Shown: positions 11,030 to 22,905 of the stretch, piece by piece | Layout: each line of letters starts with the position of its first letter | How positions within the stretch are numbered: the first letter of the stretch is position 1 | Assembly (NCBI GenBank): GCA_023052935.1 | Contig: CM041293.1 | Span: 152,333,474-152,397,473, forward strand | DNA: 64,000 nt | DNA from: Piezodorus guildinii | Lineage: Eukaryota; Arthropoda; Insecta; Hemiptera; Pentatomidae | Reading direction: 5' to 3' | Notes under the pieces: model-generated | What the model saw: only the letters and a program-made list of their open reading frames with translations | Database searches by the model: none | Told to the model about the DNA's origin: nothing | Made by a program: the position numbers and the translations under genes

Positions 11030-11725
11030 AGCCAACATAAAATAGATAACTCAACCGACGATTCAGACAGTTATACAGACTACTAAACAGAAAATCTGGG
11101 CTAACAGCTAAAAACAAAACATTAATCTACAAGTCAATACTGAAGCATATCTGAAAGTACGGACTTGAACTGTGGGGGACATCGAAACGTTCTAACATCA
11201 AAGCCATCCAATCCTTTCCACCCAAAGTGCTTAGAACAAAAGTAAATGCTCCTTACTATGTTAGCAACTATACCTTGCACCACGACCTTAATGTTCCATA
11301 TATTTTAGACCTGATTCCATGTAAATTTTCCAAATCACATCAAAACCTTATTCATCATCCTAATCCTCTAGCACAATCCCTCCAAACAACTCTAGCAACA
11401 CTCAATCCATACAACCCCCCCAAGACGGTTTAAACGGTAATGACCCATAGACGTTTTGTAAATACTTGACGCTGGGATCCTTCGGACTCTGGTTCAGGGT
11501 TCCCCAGCAGATTGTAAATATGGTACACAGGTATGAATATGTTCATGTTTTGTTCATTTATTTGTTAAATTGTATTTATAAATTTTGTGATTACATACAA
11601 TTATTTTTAATGTAATTTGACTTATCTATCGTTTATACTGTAAATATTGATTGAATATGATCTTACAGCCATTTTATTAATGTCTATTGAGACTAATTGT
11701 AATATATCTCAATAAATGAATTTTT
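11030..11725 (+). mobile_element. Jockey-clade LINE, 3' end with 3' UTR
   Basis: A different subfamily from J. Read on plus: RQLYRLLNRKSGLTAKNKTL, IYKSILKHI, then a stop, KYGLELWGTSKRSNIKAIQS, VLRTKVNAPYYVSNYTLHHD, LNVPYILDLIP. These are the classic jockey ORF2 blocks after the RT thumb (NRKS.LS..NK...YK..LKPIW.YG..LWG, APWYVSN..LH.DL.V). ORF2 ends at 11433. The 3' UTR runs on through AATAAA at about 11712 and ends in an A-rich stretch. One stop in the WTYG block and 5' truncation make it inactive. Confidence 0.8.
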
Positions 11726-11729
11726 TAAA

Positions 11730-13355
11730 ATACAACCTTTACAGCGTCACTTACAAGGGTTTCAATCTGCTTTGTTTTTTTCACGAAATATCATTTAATT
11801 TTGAATATAAAATTAGAATTATATATTATCCACAATATCCGAAATCTCATTTTCTTTAATAAATTTATTTTGTAATAACTCTGCAAAGATTTTGTATTGA
11901 ATATAACTGATTCTTTTTTAAAATATTATTTTTACACTTAAAAGAAAAAAAGTAGAAAAACCTATTACCTTTTGGAAGAATCTAGTGTTTGTTGTTTTTT
12001 TCTGCATAAAATAGCAAAAAACTTTCATAAGAAAATAATTTTTTTTTTTTTATAAATGCATATAAGATATTAGTAGGTTTGTAGGTATATTGTTATTTGA
12101 ACGGTATATAAACTATTAATAGAATAATTTAAAGAATTTTTTTTTTCTTTTACTATAAAACTCATATGAATCATACCAGGACAAAAGCTCTAAATAGCTT
12201 TCATTACAATAAAAAAAAAAAACAGAAGTTTCTCATTAAAGTCTTTTATGCTTCCAATGTCTGCTTTAACAAAAAAAAATAAAGAAAGGTTTATTTGTGC
12301 CTTTATCTTTCTATAACTTATGGTAAAATATTTTCACACTACAATTTTTTTATGAATTATTGATTTATTTGTATACGTCAATATAAATACAATATGAAAA
12401 TATTATAACATAATTATAAAAGATATTTTTAGTATAAAATTGATCAAAAATATAAAAATATCTAACAAAAGTAGCAGACATTGCAGAGATACTTGGACTC
12501 TTGCCAGTCTCCTTGAATATAAAAAGTGGCGTTTCTTATGTTTTTCCAATAATCCCCGAAATTATTACTATTGACTGAAAAACATATTGAATAACATGGA
12601 ACTATCAACTTTCCTAGAATCAATGCACACTTTAAGTTATAATCATTACGTATCATCCGTTATATAATTCATTTTTTATATCATTATCAATGATGAATGT
12701 TTCCCAAAAGAAATATTTAAAAAAAAAATTGTAATAATAAGATATCACTATTAATAATTAATATTTTTTTAAGAATAAAAAAAATTATTATTACAAAAAA
12801 AATCTTAGCCGCCTGATCCATGGAGATAACGAATTACAACAGCTATTCTTTTATTAAAAAAAAAAAAATAATATTTGTAATTCTTTTTATAATACTTAAG
12901 GTTATACTAATTTTGTTGCAATTTATGGTTGAAAAAACATACAAATGGACAAATAGTATTTCATACATTAAAAAATTTCAAATCATTAGTTTGTATTTCA
13001 ATTATTGGTTAAAACTCTTATAATTCATAACAGATTGAACTGGTACATTAAAAGGCTTTAGATTTTTTTTTTCCGATAAAAAGCATACACTGACTGCTGA
13101 GTACTACTACACAGTTGTGGACTACAAACATGTATTTTTCGCTACAATTTCTTGCTGACTGTGCGTTTGTTTTCGAAAATTCAAATGATTTAAACGCCCA
13201 ACACACGAATTTCTTTTTTTTTTTCGTTTTTAAAATAAACTTTAAAACCATTAAATAAAGCTAAAGTTGAAAAAAGTTTGCTTTTTTTGTTTGGTTTTAA
13301 AATTATCTTTAACTAGAAATTATTACTTACAACGATAACTTAGTTTCATCCTCTT
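11730..13355. other. Unassigned AT-rich sequence
   Basis: Extremely AT-rich with homopolymer runs. A short inverted pair (TTGTAATAATAA near 12729 and its complement near 12786) could form a hairpin. The frames at 12462-12656 and 12820-13023 show no domain. Confidence 0.4.
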
Positions 13356-13359
13356 CAGA

Positions 13360-13625
13360 AACTACAAAACTAAGGAAGGTACTCTACAGGAAGGGAAATT
13401 TAAATATCGGCATGTAAGCCCTATCAGATTATTTTAATCAGAATGAAATCTACATGATATTAACGCACATTAAGTTTTAAATTTGATATCGATGCGACAT
13501 GTTTAATTAAAATTGTTTAGGTCATTTCCAAAAACAAAATCGTAAAAAGGTGTAAACAGTTTAAAAAAACGTGTTTTGAAAAAAGTTGCTGTAACATCTC
13601 AGACATATACAACACATACATATAC
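13360..13625 (-). mobile_element. K element, degenerate internal fragment
   Basis: Follows the K order around AAATATCGGCATGTAAGCCC, ATCAGAATGAAATCTACATG, then CGTAAAAAGGTG and GTAACATCTCAGAC, with many substitutions. Both ends lost. Confidence 0.65.
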
Positions 13626-13629
13626 AACA

Positions 13630-14425
13630 GATATATTGAATACATTAAACAACATTGAATACAACTTCTAAAAAAATGAAACTTCAGTTATATACAAATT
13701 ATCGATGTCGAGCTAGACTTAGCAACACACACACACATTTAAAAAAATTTAAATATGAACAATTTTGAAGGGATATTTGACAGTAATATATTAAAAACAT
13801 AGTTAAGAGTATAGGTAATATATAAAAAGAACATAGCCATTAGAAAAGAGAAACAATATGAATAAAAAAATAATTTTAAATTTTAAAATAATGTAATATT
13901 AAACTAACGATTATATGTCAGAATATGTTACGTAAACATATATGAATATGGAAAGAGGAAGAAAGAAATAGGAGATAAAAAGAGATCATAATCAGTAAGA
14001 AAAAAAGATACATACTTGACTCTGACACGATGTCTAAAGAAGTGATTGTTTTCTGTTTAAAAAACTCTCATTGCGTGGAACGGGAAATATGGGAACTAAA
14101 ATGTTCGTTAGAGCTTTTCCAAGAAGCTGTGTTATGTTTACTGATTCGATTGTTTGTTGAAGAAAAAAACTAAAGGATTGGCTAATGAATTTTAATACAT
14201 ATTAATAATATAAAAAAGCAGACTGAGATTAAAAAAATGCAGAATTAGTGAAAAAAAACGAAAAATAGGAAGCGAAAAATATATAAGTATGACTAGAAAG
14301 AGGAAGATGTAAATAATAGTGATGAGGTACATATTAAAAGACATTAGGTAATAACGAAATAACTTCCCTCCCGATATCGTAAACAAACTTATTAATAACC
14401 TCAGGAATCAGTCTCAACCGCAATC
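13630..14425. other. Unassigned AT-rich sequence
   Basis: A short CA tract at 13724-13737. Otherwise A-rich sequence without domain or internal repeat match. Confidence 0.4.
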
Positions 14426-14429
14426 AACC

Positions 14430-14770
14430 TCTCTTTCTACTCCATCATTATCCAGTCTAACTCCCTTATATAGATCCCTACCTACATTACCTCTCTTTCA
14501 GAAAAAATTAAAAAAATCATTAAAGTCCAATCAATGCAAACCTCCAAAATTTAATTTTATCCATGTTCCCATATTATATTACCGAAACCATATTATTATG
14601 ATATACCTAACGCATTATTAAGTCTATAATTACATTGGTGGTTGTCTTGTTTCTTTTAGCCCTGATGAAGGCCCACAATGTAGGGCGAAACGTCGGCACA
14701 TAATTAAAATAGCACTTATTTTAAATGAGTGTTTCTATTTAATGACCCCACCCCTGACCATCTTCCTCAT
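14430..14770 (+). mobile_element. Retroelement 3' end with hammerhead-like motif
   Basis: C-rich, T-poor sequence (14430-14560) is followed by AT-rich DNA and the motif CCTGATGAAGGCCC, loop ACAATGTA, GGGCGAAACGTCGGC at 14658-14699. GCCC/GGGC forms a stem between CTGATGA and GAAA, and GCC before the core can pair with GGC after the GTC. This is the layout of a type I hammerhead with a very short stem III. Such motifs mark Penelope-like elements and related retroposons. No coding region survives. Confidence 0.5.
14658..14699 (+). ncRNA. Hammerhead-like ribozyme motif
   Basis: Core strands CTGATGA and GAAA flank a 4 bp GC stem. Potential cleavage triplet GTC at 14692-14694; 3 bp stem I (GCC/GGC). 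An extra AG between the core and stem II departs from the canonical fold, so activity is uncertain. Confidence 0.4.
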
Positions 14771-14799
14771 CTAATTTCTCAACGGTCAACAAAAACTCC

Positions 14800-15008
14800 A
14801 TCATTAGAATGGTTATCGGTAAAAACGTTTTCAAAATGTAAAATTTCCTAGAATGAATAAGAGTTAATATTTGTTTTCGCTTTCTATACAATTTCCTGCT
14901 ATACGGATTTTTTTTCGGGAAATGAAAGGATTTTGTATCATGTATTATTTATGTACAATATATTCTACTGTGTATTGTATGTTTCGTTGGGAAAAAATTA
15001 AATGATAG

Positions 15009-15058
<50 letters not shown>

Positions 15059-15810
15059 AATTCCTAGAATAGATATCAGTAAAATATTTTTCACGTTTTC
15101 TGTAAAATTTCCTATAATTGATAGAAGTTAATATTTTTTTGGCGCTTTCTGTAGAATGTTCTAGAAAGGATATAACTTAATAATATTTTGCGCTTCCTGT
15201 AAAATTTCCTAAAAGGGCTATAAGTAAATAAATGTTTGTGTTTTCCTGTAAAATTTGATGAATGGATGGATATAAGTAAAAACGTGTTTGCACTTCCTGT
15301 AAAATTTCCTAGAATAGATATCAGTCAACTTTTTTTCGCGTTTCCTGTAAAATGTAGTTATGATATAAGTATCAACTATAGGTAATTGATATAAGTTAAT
15401 ACTTTTTCGCGCATCCAGTAAAATTTTCTATAAAGGATATAAGTCAATCCTTTTTGTGTTGTTTCCTGTGAAATTTCCTAGAACGTATCTCAGTAAATAA
15501 TATTAGGAGCTTTCTGTAATATTTCCTGGAACGGGTATAAGTAAATAAATGTTTGTGTTTTCCTGTAACATTTTTTGAATGTATATAAGTAAAAACTTTT
15601 TAAGACTTCCTGTATAATTTTCCTAGAATGGATATCAGTAAATATTTTTTGAGCTTCCGGTAAAATTTCCTAGAATAGGTATGAGTAAAACTAGTTTACA
15701 CTTTCATTAAGATTTTCTAGAATGGATTTAAGTAAATACTATTTTGGTGATTCCTGTAAAATTTGTTAAGATGGATATCAATAACTACTTTTTGCGCTTC
15801 TAAAAACCGA
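14800..15810. repeat. Degenerate minisatellite, about 60 bp unit with higher-order period
   Basis: About 16 imperfect units, each containing TTCCTGTAAAATTTCCTAGA, GGATATAAGTAAATA and a T-rich GCG-containing segment. A (TA)n tract at 15012-15055 interrupts the array. Two non-adjacent unit blocks sharing TAAGTAAATAAATGTTTGTG start at 15221 and 15538 (317 bp apart), and CCTAGAATRGATATCAG recurs at 15062, 15308 and 15622, so groups of about five units were duplicated together. Confidence 0.85.
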
Positions 15811-15989
15811 TTACTCATAACGTCTTAACATCCCCAAGCTCTCTCACTAAAACTAAAACTCTTAGCCTAAAGATCCACAATACATGCTGCACTGATGCAA
15901 GGTTGTTGTTGTTTTGGTTTTAAGAGGCAAAAAACTGCGAGTGGTTATTATTGCCCAAAACATCTTCAGAAGACGATTGACTTACCTAT

Positions 15990-16744
15990 AATAAATAAAT
16001 AAAAAATAAGATAAATAAATAAAAATGTGAGTAAAATATCAAAAATTGCGTAAAATAGCCTGAATGTGTTAAATGAGGTGATATAAACGAATGTTCTTCA
16101 CCAATTGAATGACACCATCGACGATCACTATCGCTCAATGCCTCCGAGACTTTACGTGGTAAGCAACATTTTACAAATTCCCTACTATAACAAGGACACT
16201 CTTCAAAAATATGACTTACTGTGAGAGCCAATTTACACAGTTAATATCGAGGTGAATCCCTTTGTGCCATGAGGTGCTCATGAGTGAAACGGCAGTGTCC
16301 TATCCTCAGGCGGGCGATAACTACTTCCTCACGCCTGCACTTTCTTGATGATGAGACCCAGCAGCTGATGGTCGATTTGACATTTTTCAATTTATTGTTT
16401 TCAAGAGCGGTCCAAGACTGTTGCCATTCATCTAGGATCTTCGCGTTTATTGGCTGAAACAGCTCAGATGATGAAATAAAAGAGGGTGTTATTTCTTCTA
16501 GTGAATGTGCCTCTGTTGCTGCTCTGTCGACTTCCTCATTCCCTGATATTCCGGTATGACTAGGAATCGAAAATAATTTTTTTTTTTTTTTTTTTGAAGA
16601 GTCCTCTAACTGTTTGATTGCGAAGTGGACCTCCTGTACAATAGGGTTTGCTGAGAATCGATTGGAAATGGCTCTGATACTGAGCGAGTCAGAACAAATG
16701 ATTACTGACTTTTCTAATGTTGTAACTGATGCAATGTTCGCCAC
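15990..16744 (-). pseudogene. LINE ORF2 RNase H domain and C-terminal tail
   Basis: Frame 16241-16744 (minus) reads VIICSDSLSIRAISN (RNase H, with the catalytic Asp of SDS), then a poly-K artefact from a T-run at 16578-16600, FSIPSHTGISGNEEVDRAA (the W/IPSHxGIxGNExxDxxA block with the final catalytic Asp), then VVIARLRIGHCRFTHEHL. A stop follows, and the frame 15986-16231 resumes with LTVSHIFEECPCYS, the usual Cys/His stretch after RNase H in I/R1/Loa/jockey-group LINEs. The T-run expansion probably broke the frame. The first catalytic Asp and the RT are absent: 5' of this point the element stops abruptly at about 16740. Confidence 0.8.
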
Positions 16745-17010
16745 TGTTTACTCACTTTAAAGAAGGCACACTGAAACACCTTCAGAGATTTCAAAACACG
16801 ATGCTCAAAAGGATGACCCTTTCAACTACATTTAATAAGGTAAAAGCTGAACAGCTGCACAAACTGTTGGAACTACCAACCATTCCAGATTATATTAGGC
16901 AACGATATACCAAGTTTCTTGATTCGTTGAAATCACTAACAAATCCTTTAGTTAATACGTTAACTCCAACACCGGCTTCAGTACGATGCCAAAACATTAG
17001 ATAAATGTTA
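16735..17010 (+). pseudogene. LINE RT C-terminal fragment, opposite strand
   Basis: Frame 16729-17004 reads LKHLQRFQNTMLKRMTLSTT, then LHKLLELPTIPDYIRQRYTKFLDSLKSLTNP. This matches the segment after the RT thumb of jockey/I-group LINEs (L.R.QNK.LR.ITGA......LH..L.LP.I...I......F...L..H.NP). It starts where the minus-strand RNase H fragment ends, so two LINE pieces are joined head to head. 3' end at a stop after VRCQNIR. Confidence 0.7.
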
Positions 17011-17074
17011 GTTTTTATTAGTACATAAGTTAGAAATAATTAAATATTAACTTAGTAATAAGTTAGCCACTCGG

Positions 17075-17195
17075 ATGCTTGGGCTTGAACGGTGAACATT
17101 GGACGAGTCTGTGTAGGTAGAATTTGGTGGTTTCAGCATCGAACCTTCGGGTTCGGTAAGCATATTTTTATTATTATTATAAGTTAGTCATAGGC
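17075..17195 (+). mobile_element. RTE-like LINE 3' tail with ATT repeat
   Basis: CTTGGGCTTGAACGGTGAAC, then TTTGGTGGTTTCAGCATCG, ACCTTCGGGTTCGGTAAGC and (ATT)n. The inverse of this order is present at 49.63-49.75 kb, so both are the same 3' end. A trinucleotide tail is typical of RTE/BovB-type LINEs. Confidence 0.65.
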
Positions 17196-17579
17196 CTTTA
17201 TTAACACAAAAAATGGTTGAGCCCCATCAGCTCTATCATTAAACTCTATGAATTACTATTTTGTAAACAACACACTGATACATCATTACTCAATCTTAAA
17301 ATGTAACCAAGTTACAGTCAAAGATGTTTAAATTAAATAAATTATACGTACAAATTACATGTTATAAATGGGGAGTATGAAAATAAAAATAAAAAAAATA
17401 AATAAATAAAAAAAACGATTACTGTACCTAAGAATAACTTTGGGTAATAAAAGGTCAAATATCCCGTAATATATTTATATGTATATATTATATATTATGT
17501 ATTTGTAAATAATAATAAAACCAGAGGGGGTGAAAAAAAAAACGATCAGGATTGGTAATACGTTTCACGCACCTGCTTC

Positions 17580-17890
17580 TTGAGAGAAGTGGCCAAAGGG
17601 AGGCCTTTCTAATAAACTAATAACGCTTGAAGGAGTTGCTAAGTACCGGGCGGCGACACCCTCGAGTAAAAGTTGTTACTAGTGATTGAGCTATAAATCA
17701 ATTTGCGGTGCAGAAGAGAAAGTTAATGATGTGTGGAGGTAGCAAGTTTAGAATTAGGGCGGGCCAGCTCCATATTAGGTTTGTCTAGTTGTCACCGCGG
17801 GCACGACCCTCCTTCCAGCCGTGGCGCCCTCACTGGAATTCCTTATTTTCTAAGCCCAACTACTCCAACTGCGTAGGATCCATATGCATG
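17580..17890. other. GC-richer patch, no gene recognised
   Basis: About 310 bp with higher G+C than flanks. No frame with a domain, no other copy in the window. Confidence 0.4.
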
Positions 17891-18379
17891 AGGCTCAGGA
17901 AATTCTTAGTATCTGGTTGCATTGCTTGAAATGACATTAATCGATTTATTATTTTTAATCTTTAACTAGTAATGTGAAATGTATATCCAAAATTGGTGAG
18001 ATGAGAGACCCAATCCCAGACCTTATTTTTTTTTTTTTTTTTTAATCCTGAAACATCTAGAATTGTTCATAATTGTAAAATACGTCAATTCAAACTATTT
18101 TCAATAAGCACAATACGAAAGGATGCTTATAAAATTGAATAAATGTCTGATATTATTAAATATATATTTTTTTAATGTTATATTCTAAGAAATTATAACA
18201 TTTGTAAAAAAATATAAAAACAAGTCTTTATCATAAAGTTTTTTTTATAAGTGAAATACCTAAAATTGAAAAAAAAGGAAACTTTTATATTGTAAAAGAA
18301 GTATGCACAGCTAAAACTAGGCACAGTTTTTAGGAAACCGAACATTTTCATCAAATATTTTGCTCACATTTAATACAAA

Positions 18380-18613
18380 CTATAGATGACCTCCTATCCT
18401 TGTTTCTTGGACAAATATAGCATCTACTTTTCTTCGGAGGGCCTTCCTGACTATATGTGTTAGATTCTTCGGTTTTCCCCTAATGGTGATGAGTTTTAAA
18501 ACCGAAATTCTGGGATTTTCTGACCGTCTGGTCATGTGATCCTTTAACAAGGGATGATCCCAGCTTCTTAATAAAATTGAAAAGGTACGTGAAATAACAC
18601 GAGCACGAGACAT
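18380..18613 (-). pseudogene. LINE endonuclease (APE-type) N-terminal fragment
   Basis: Minus frame reads ISVLKLITIRGKPKNLTHIV, RKALRRKVDAIFVQETRIGG. This fits the start of the apurinic-type endonuclease of RTE/jockey LINEs, where ...WNVxxL......L..L....DI..LQET... carries the metal-binding Glu in QET. Only the first strand-helix-strand is present. No catalytic His or downstream RT is linked. Confidence 0.5.
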
Positions 18614-18784
18614 TTCTTAAAAAAAATTGAAAAACACCCTCTCAATAAATCCGAACAGTAATGATGAGTTGGTGTTTATAGGACCCCAATAACACTGTCC
18701 ATAAAGCAAACACCGGATAATGAAAACTGACTAAAAAAGATGGGACAATGGGATTCACAAAATTTTAAAGAAGCTCTGGGGTCC

Positions 18785-19205
18785 TGTAGACCCCAGTTAA
18801 ATGTTAATAACGAATATTACCTCTGTAGTTAAAATCAATATAAGAGTCATTAAAAAACTAATTCTATTAAGTTTCAACAGAAATATTTATTTTGATTTAA
18901 TATTCTAGAGATTATTATAGGCAACAATCACCTCGTTAAATTCACTTATTATCACTTTCCGTTACTTTATACAACTTTGCGCTTAAGTTAATTCTAAAAT
19001 CTTAAGCCTTCCAACGGCAAATTATACATTTATATTTCGATTGTTATGTTCCGAAAAAACAAATAAATAAATAACCTAAAGAATCATTTTTTTTTTCTCG
19101 TTTAGTTGGTTATCAAATCAATTTTTTCATTTACCTGCTTTTTTTATCAATGCTAACAAGATGAAATGGTTATTTTTTTTTAATATAAAAAATTAAAATT
19201 ACTTT
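18785..19205 (-). mobile_element. K element, old degenerate 3' half
   Basis: Diverged K order: TTACCTCTGTAGTTAAAATC, TTCCAACGGCAAATTATACA, GTTATGTTC, TTTTTCTCGTTTAGTTGG, AATGCTAACAAGATGAAATG. Stops where the J LINE RT begins, so J may have inserted into or next to it. Confidence 0.65.
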
Positions 19206-19740
19206 AGAAAAAGCCTATGTCGATGACACATGTGTGTTATCAGTCAATAATGATCCCACTATTGCCTCTCAAACCCTTCAATCCCAGATCAGAGAACTTG
19301 AAGTATGGTGTCAGAATCGGCGGATAAAAATAAATTGCAATAAATCCCAACAAAAAGCCTTCACTCTTCCTCGTAAGCCTATGATGTCCTGCCCTAGAGT
19401 ATCCTTTAATAACACACCACTTGTCCCAGTCGAACAGATCCGATATCTAGGACTCCACCTAGACTAATGTCTTACTTGAAATCCTCACAAAAGACTGAAA
19501 CGTTTTCGACTACTTCAACACTTACTGTACAAACGCTCAAACCTTCCGCTTAACTTCAAAAGACCCATCTACATGACCATCATAATGCCGATATGGACTT
19601 ACGGAGAAAATGCCTTAGGGCTCTACTAAACCATCAAATTCTTCCCGTCTTTAATCCAAAATCCTTCGAAAAATCCTCAATGCTCCTTATCTTGTCACGA
19701 ATCAACTCGTCCATAAAAACTAGTCAATATTTTTCAATGT
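19206..19740 (+). mobile_element. Jockey-like LINE J, RT active-site box to C-terminus
   Basis: The longest J copy. It starts just before AYVDDT at 19213-19230, the YxDD catalytic box of the RT (two metal-binding Asp). Frame 19234-19467 continues with LQSQIRELEVWCQNRRIKIN, NKSQQKAFTLPRKP, VSFNNTPLVPVEQIRYLGLH, LD (the RT thumb and YLGxxLD block). After a stop come broken RFRLLQHLLYKRSKLPLNFK, PIYMTIIMPIWTYGENALGL and NPQCSLSC. 5' truncated at the RT palm; several stops and frameshifts. Confidence 0.85.
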
Positions 19741-19744
19741 TTCA

Positions 19745-20380
19745 CCATTATAGATGAAAAATGATTTTAATAAAATTCAAAAAAATATATACACATTAAA
19801 GGTTTAAATCAAAATATAATAATAATAATAATAGGCTAACCTAAAATGTTACTTGAATTAAACTTAAATTAGCAATTTAATATCTCACTTTTTCTAAAAC
19901 TCAGAATACTTTATGTAGTCAGCTAAAGTAAACTAAAATCTTGATTAATATAAAGTTTTAATGGTTTAGTAATTACAAAGTTGTATTCATTACATCAGGT
20001 CAAGTTAAAGAGATTTATTTTTAATTTTAAACGTAAAATCTCGATTAGAACCTGCTCTATTGCAGTATCTGTTTATTGCTTCCAAAGTTGATGAAGTTTT
20101 CCTCCTCTTAATTAGTGTATCGAGTGAGCTCTAGTCATTGAAAAAAAAAGAAATGTGAACTTTTAACGTTGAAACTTTATTAAAGTTGCTTTAAAAATAA
20201 AACAAAGAGAGTAAATTTAAAAAAAAAAACACTTAACATAGTTTGATCACAAAGTGTTATCAAAACAAAGTTTATAAGTAGGGTCACAAGGTTTTATATT
20301 TATATATTTTTTATTTCACCTGTAAATACACAATTAAATAAACAGCAAAAATTGAATAGAAAACAGCAATACAAGTTATA
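19745..20380. other. Unassigned AT-rich sequence
   Basis: (AAT)n at about 19818-19832. No coding or shared repeat signal seen. Confidence 0.4.
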
Positions 20381-20384
20381 CAAA

Positions 20385-20600
20385 TTTAGTACGCGCAACA
20401 AACAACTATCACTTACCTCCGTTGTTAAAATCAATTATAATTTTTTTAAATACATTTATAGATCAAAATAGATTGATAAAGAATCTGAAAAATGAATAAA
20501 CATTCAAGTCTTATTTTAAATAGTAAGACTAAATCTAATGTTGAAGTAAATCTTAAGATACGTTAATGTTTTATTGATTCTAGTTTTGGTTAATTATTCA
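20385..20600 (-). mobile_element. K element, 3'-terminal fragment
   Basis: Top-strand GTACGCGCAACAAACAACT, ATCACTTACCTCCGTTGTTA, then decaying similarity. Confidence 0.65.
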
Positions 20601-20801
20601 AAGAAAATTACTTTAAATTTTGTTCTGCCATTAAAAGACGACAAAATCCGAAACTGAACCCATGGTTTGGTTATATATTCTTAGTACTCAACATACCCCA
20701 TACACTTGCTCAACTTACCTCACCTATGGGGTACATTGAGCAAACTTGACTTCCTAGATTTAAATAGCTAAAGCTCTTACATTCAACTTCTTTAAAAAAA
20801 A

Positions 20802-21694
20802 AAATCTGGTGCGGGCAACACACGACTTTCACTCACCTCCGTTTTATAAATCGATTAAAAAAATGTCAAATACAGTTAGAGATAAAAAATATTAATACTA
20901 TTAAGGAATTAATTAAATGGAATTTCCATAAAAACATTTGTTTTATTAAAAAATCTATTATGTTATTATCTAATATAATCAGTTAGTTTTACCGGCTTTT
21001 CATCACTCTTTATTAACTTTTACAAGCTCTTGTGTATTAGATAATATTTTTTTCTAAAATCGTTAGCTTTCCAACGGTATATTATCCATATATATTATTG
21101 TTAATATGTTCAAAAATAAAAAATTTCATTAAACATTTTTTTTTCTGTTTTCTCCTTCGTTTGGACATCGAGTTAGTTCTTATATATTTACCTTTTTTTT
21201 ATCAAGCTTAATAAGATCATATGGTTATTTTAATAGGATATACAAAATTAAGGTATTTTACAGGAGGAAAATTTAAAATATCGGCATTTAAGCTCTGTCA
21301 AAATATTTTTAATCAGAATGAAACCTACATCATATTAAAGCCCATCAAATTTTACATAGATATATAGAGTTTAATCAAAATCGTTAGAGTCGTTTTCGTG
21401 AAAACGTAAAAAGGTGCAAAATGCATGGTATGAAGTGGTTCTTGTGGTTAGCTTATTTTTATGAAAAAAGTTCTGTAACGTCTTGAGCGTATAGTTGTCT
21501 TAAATATGAAATATCAGTTTTATATGACTTTTCGTTTAGGCGCGGGAGTTACCACACACACCTTTTAGTGGGACTTGGTCATTTGGACTCAGGGAACCCT
21601 AAAACGTGTATTTCCGTTAAAAACTGGAATTCGAAAATTTTCAGGATCGCAATACTTTCCCTAACTATGTATATATTTCATATATAGGTAAGTG
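20802..21694 (-). mobile_element. K element, full length
   Basis: 3' end at 20804-20840 (ATCTGGTGCGGGCAACACAC, CTTTCACTCACCTCCG). 5' end at 21655-21692 (CTTTCCCTAACTATGTATAT, then GGTAAGTGAATG). All internal landmarks are in order, including TTTCCAACGGTATATTATC and GGGAGTTACCACACACACC. Confidence 0.85.
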
Positions 21695-21699
21695 AATGT

Positions 21700-22740
21700 A
21701 AAATTACTTACTATGGACAATTTTGCTAAGGAATATATTACGAATCCACCAAGGCGCTTAATAACTCATTGGAACTTCCGTTTAAAAAAAAATATATCTC
21801 AACTAGCCCCGCCCTACCCTATATATGTTTGAGTTTTCTTTATGAAAATAGTTGAGAATCGGACTATAGATCATATGGACTTTTATATTTAACTTTAGCT
21901 CTAAAAATATGACAAGACATTTATCAGACACCGTGTATGCCATTGGAAATCTAAATATTTTAGACAAAATGTTATCCAAAGAAGAATGATAAATATCAAA
22001 CAAAACTATTTGATTGTTATTTATAATAACTTTTATTGTTAGATTATTTTAGGCGTAAACTCCAAGAAATCCCCCCCCCCTCCAAAAAATGCTAATGACA
22101 GACATCGGACCTTATGCGTTTGACGTCTATCATAAATTCCATTATTTTCTGACGGCAAAGTCAGAAATTCCAGCAATAAATAATTTATCGGCCTTAGTAT
22201 ACCGCCCATTTAAACGAAATTAATTAAAAATAAAATACAATATCTTATATAAACAGTAATACTTACGACGATGGCTAATAGAGCCTAAAACAGAGTGGTT
22301 GGGTATGAACTACAAGGAAAAGCACTCGGAAGTCAATGTTATGGAACTAAGTAATCATAACAGTGTAGAAACACACGAGCATAAGCTAACCATGGCTTTC
22401 TATGTAATAGTAAATATTAAAACATGTTATTATATTAAATTTCAAACATAATCTGCAATTATAAAAATATTTCCATTTCAATCGTATAAAAGTTTGAATT
22501 TCCATATTTATCCATTTTAATGTAAACATTATTATTTAATATTCCTTATGACCTAATGATTAGATAAATAATTCATGCATAAAATTCAGTAATATCACAT
22601 TCTGTCTTTTAGAGACAATGATACTATTGACGAATGAAATTCATTCATAACATTAATTTGATCATTAATTAATTTTAGAAGGGTGAAGTGGATTCGACAA
22701 CATATCATTCTAACATTTATTTGACCTTACATTAGCAATG
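21700..22740. other. Unassigned sequence with a poly-C run
   Basis: Poly-C (about 11) at 22071-22081. No recognisable gene or shared repeat. Confidence 0.4.
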
Positions 22741-22745
22741 TTTTG

Positions 22746-22874
22746 TTTTTACTTTCACTTACTATATATAGTAAGGGGAAGTATTGCGATCGTGAAAATT
22801 TTCGAATTTCAGTTTTCAACGAAAATACGCATTTTAGGGTCCCCTGAGTCCAAAAAACCAAGTCCCACAAAAAG

Positions 22875-22905
<31 letters not shown>

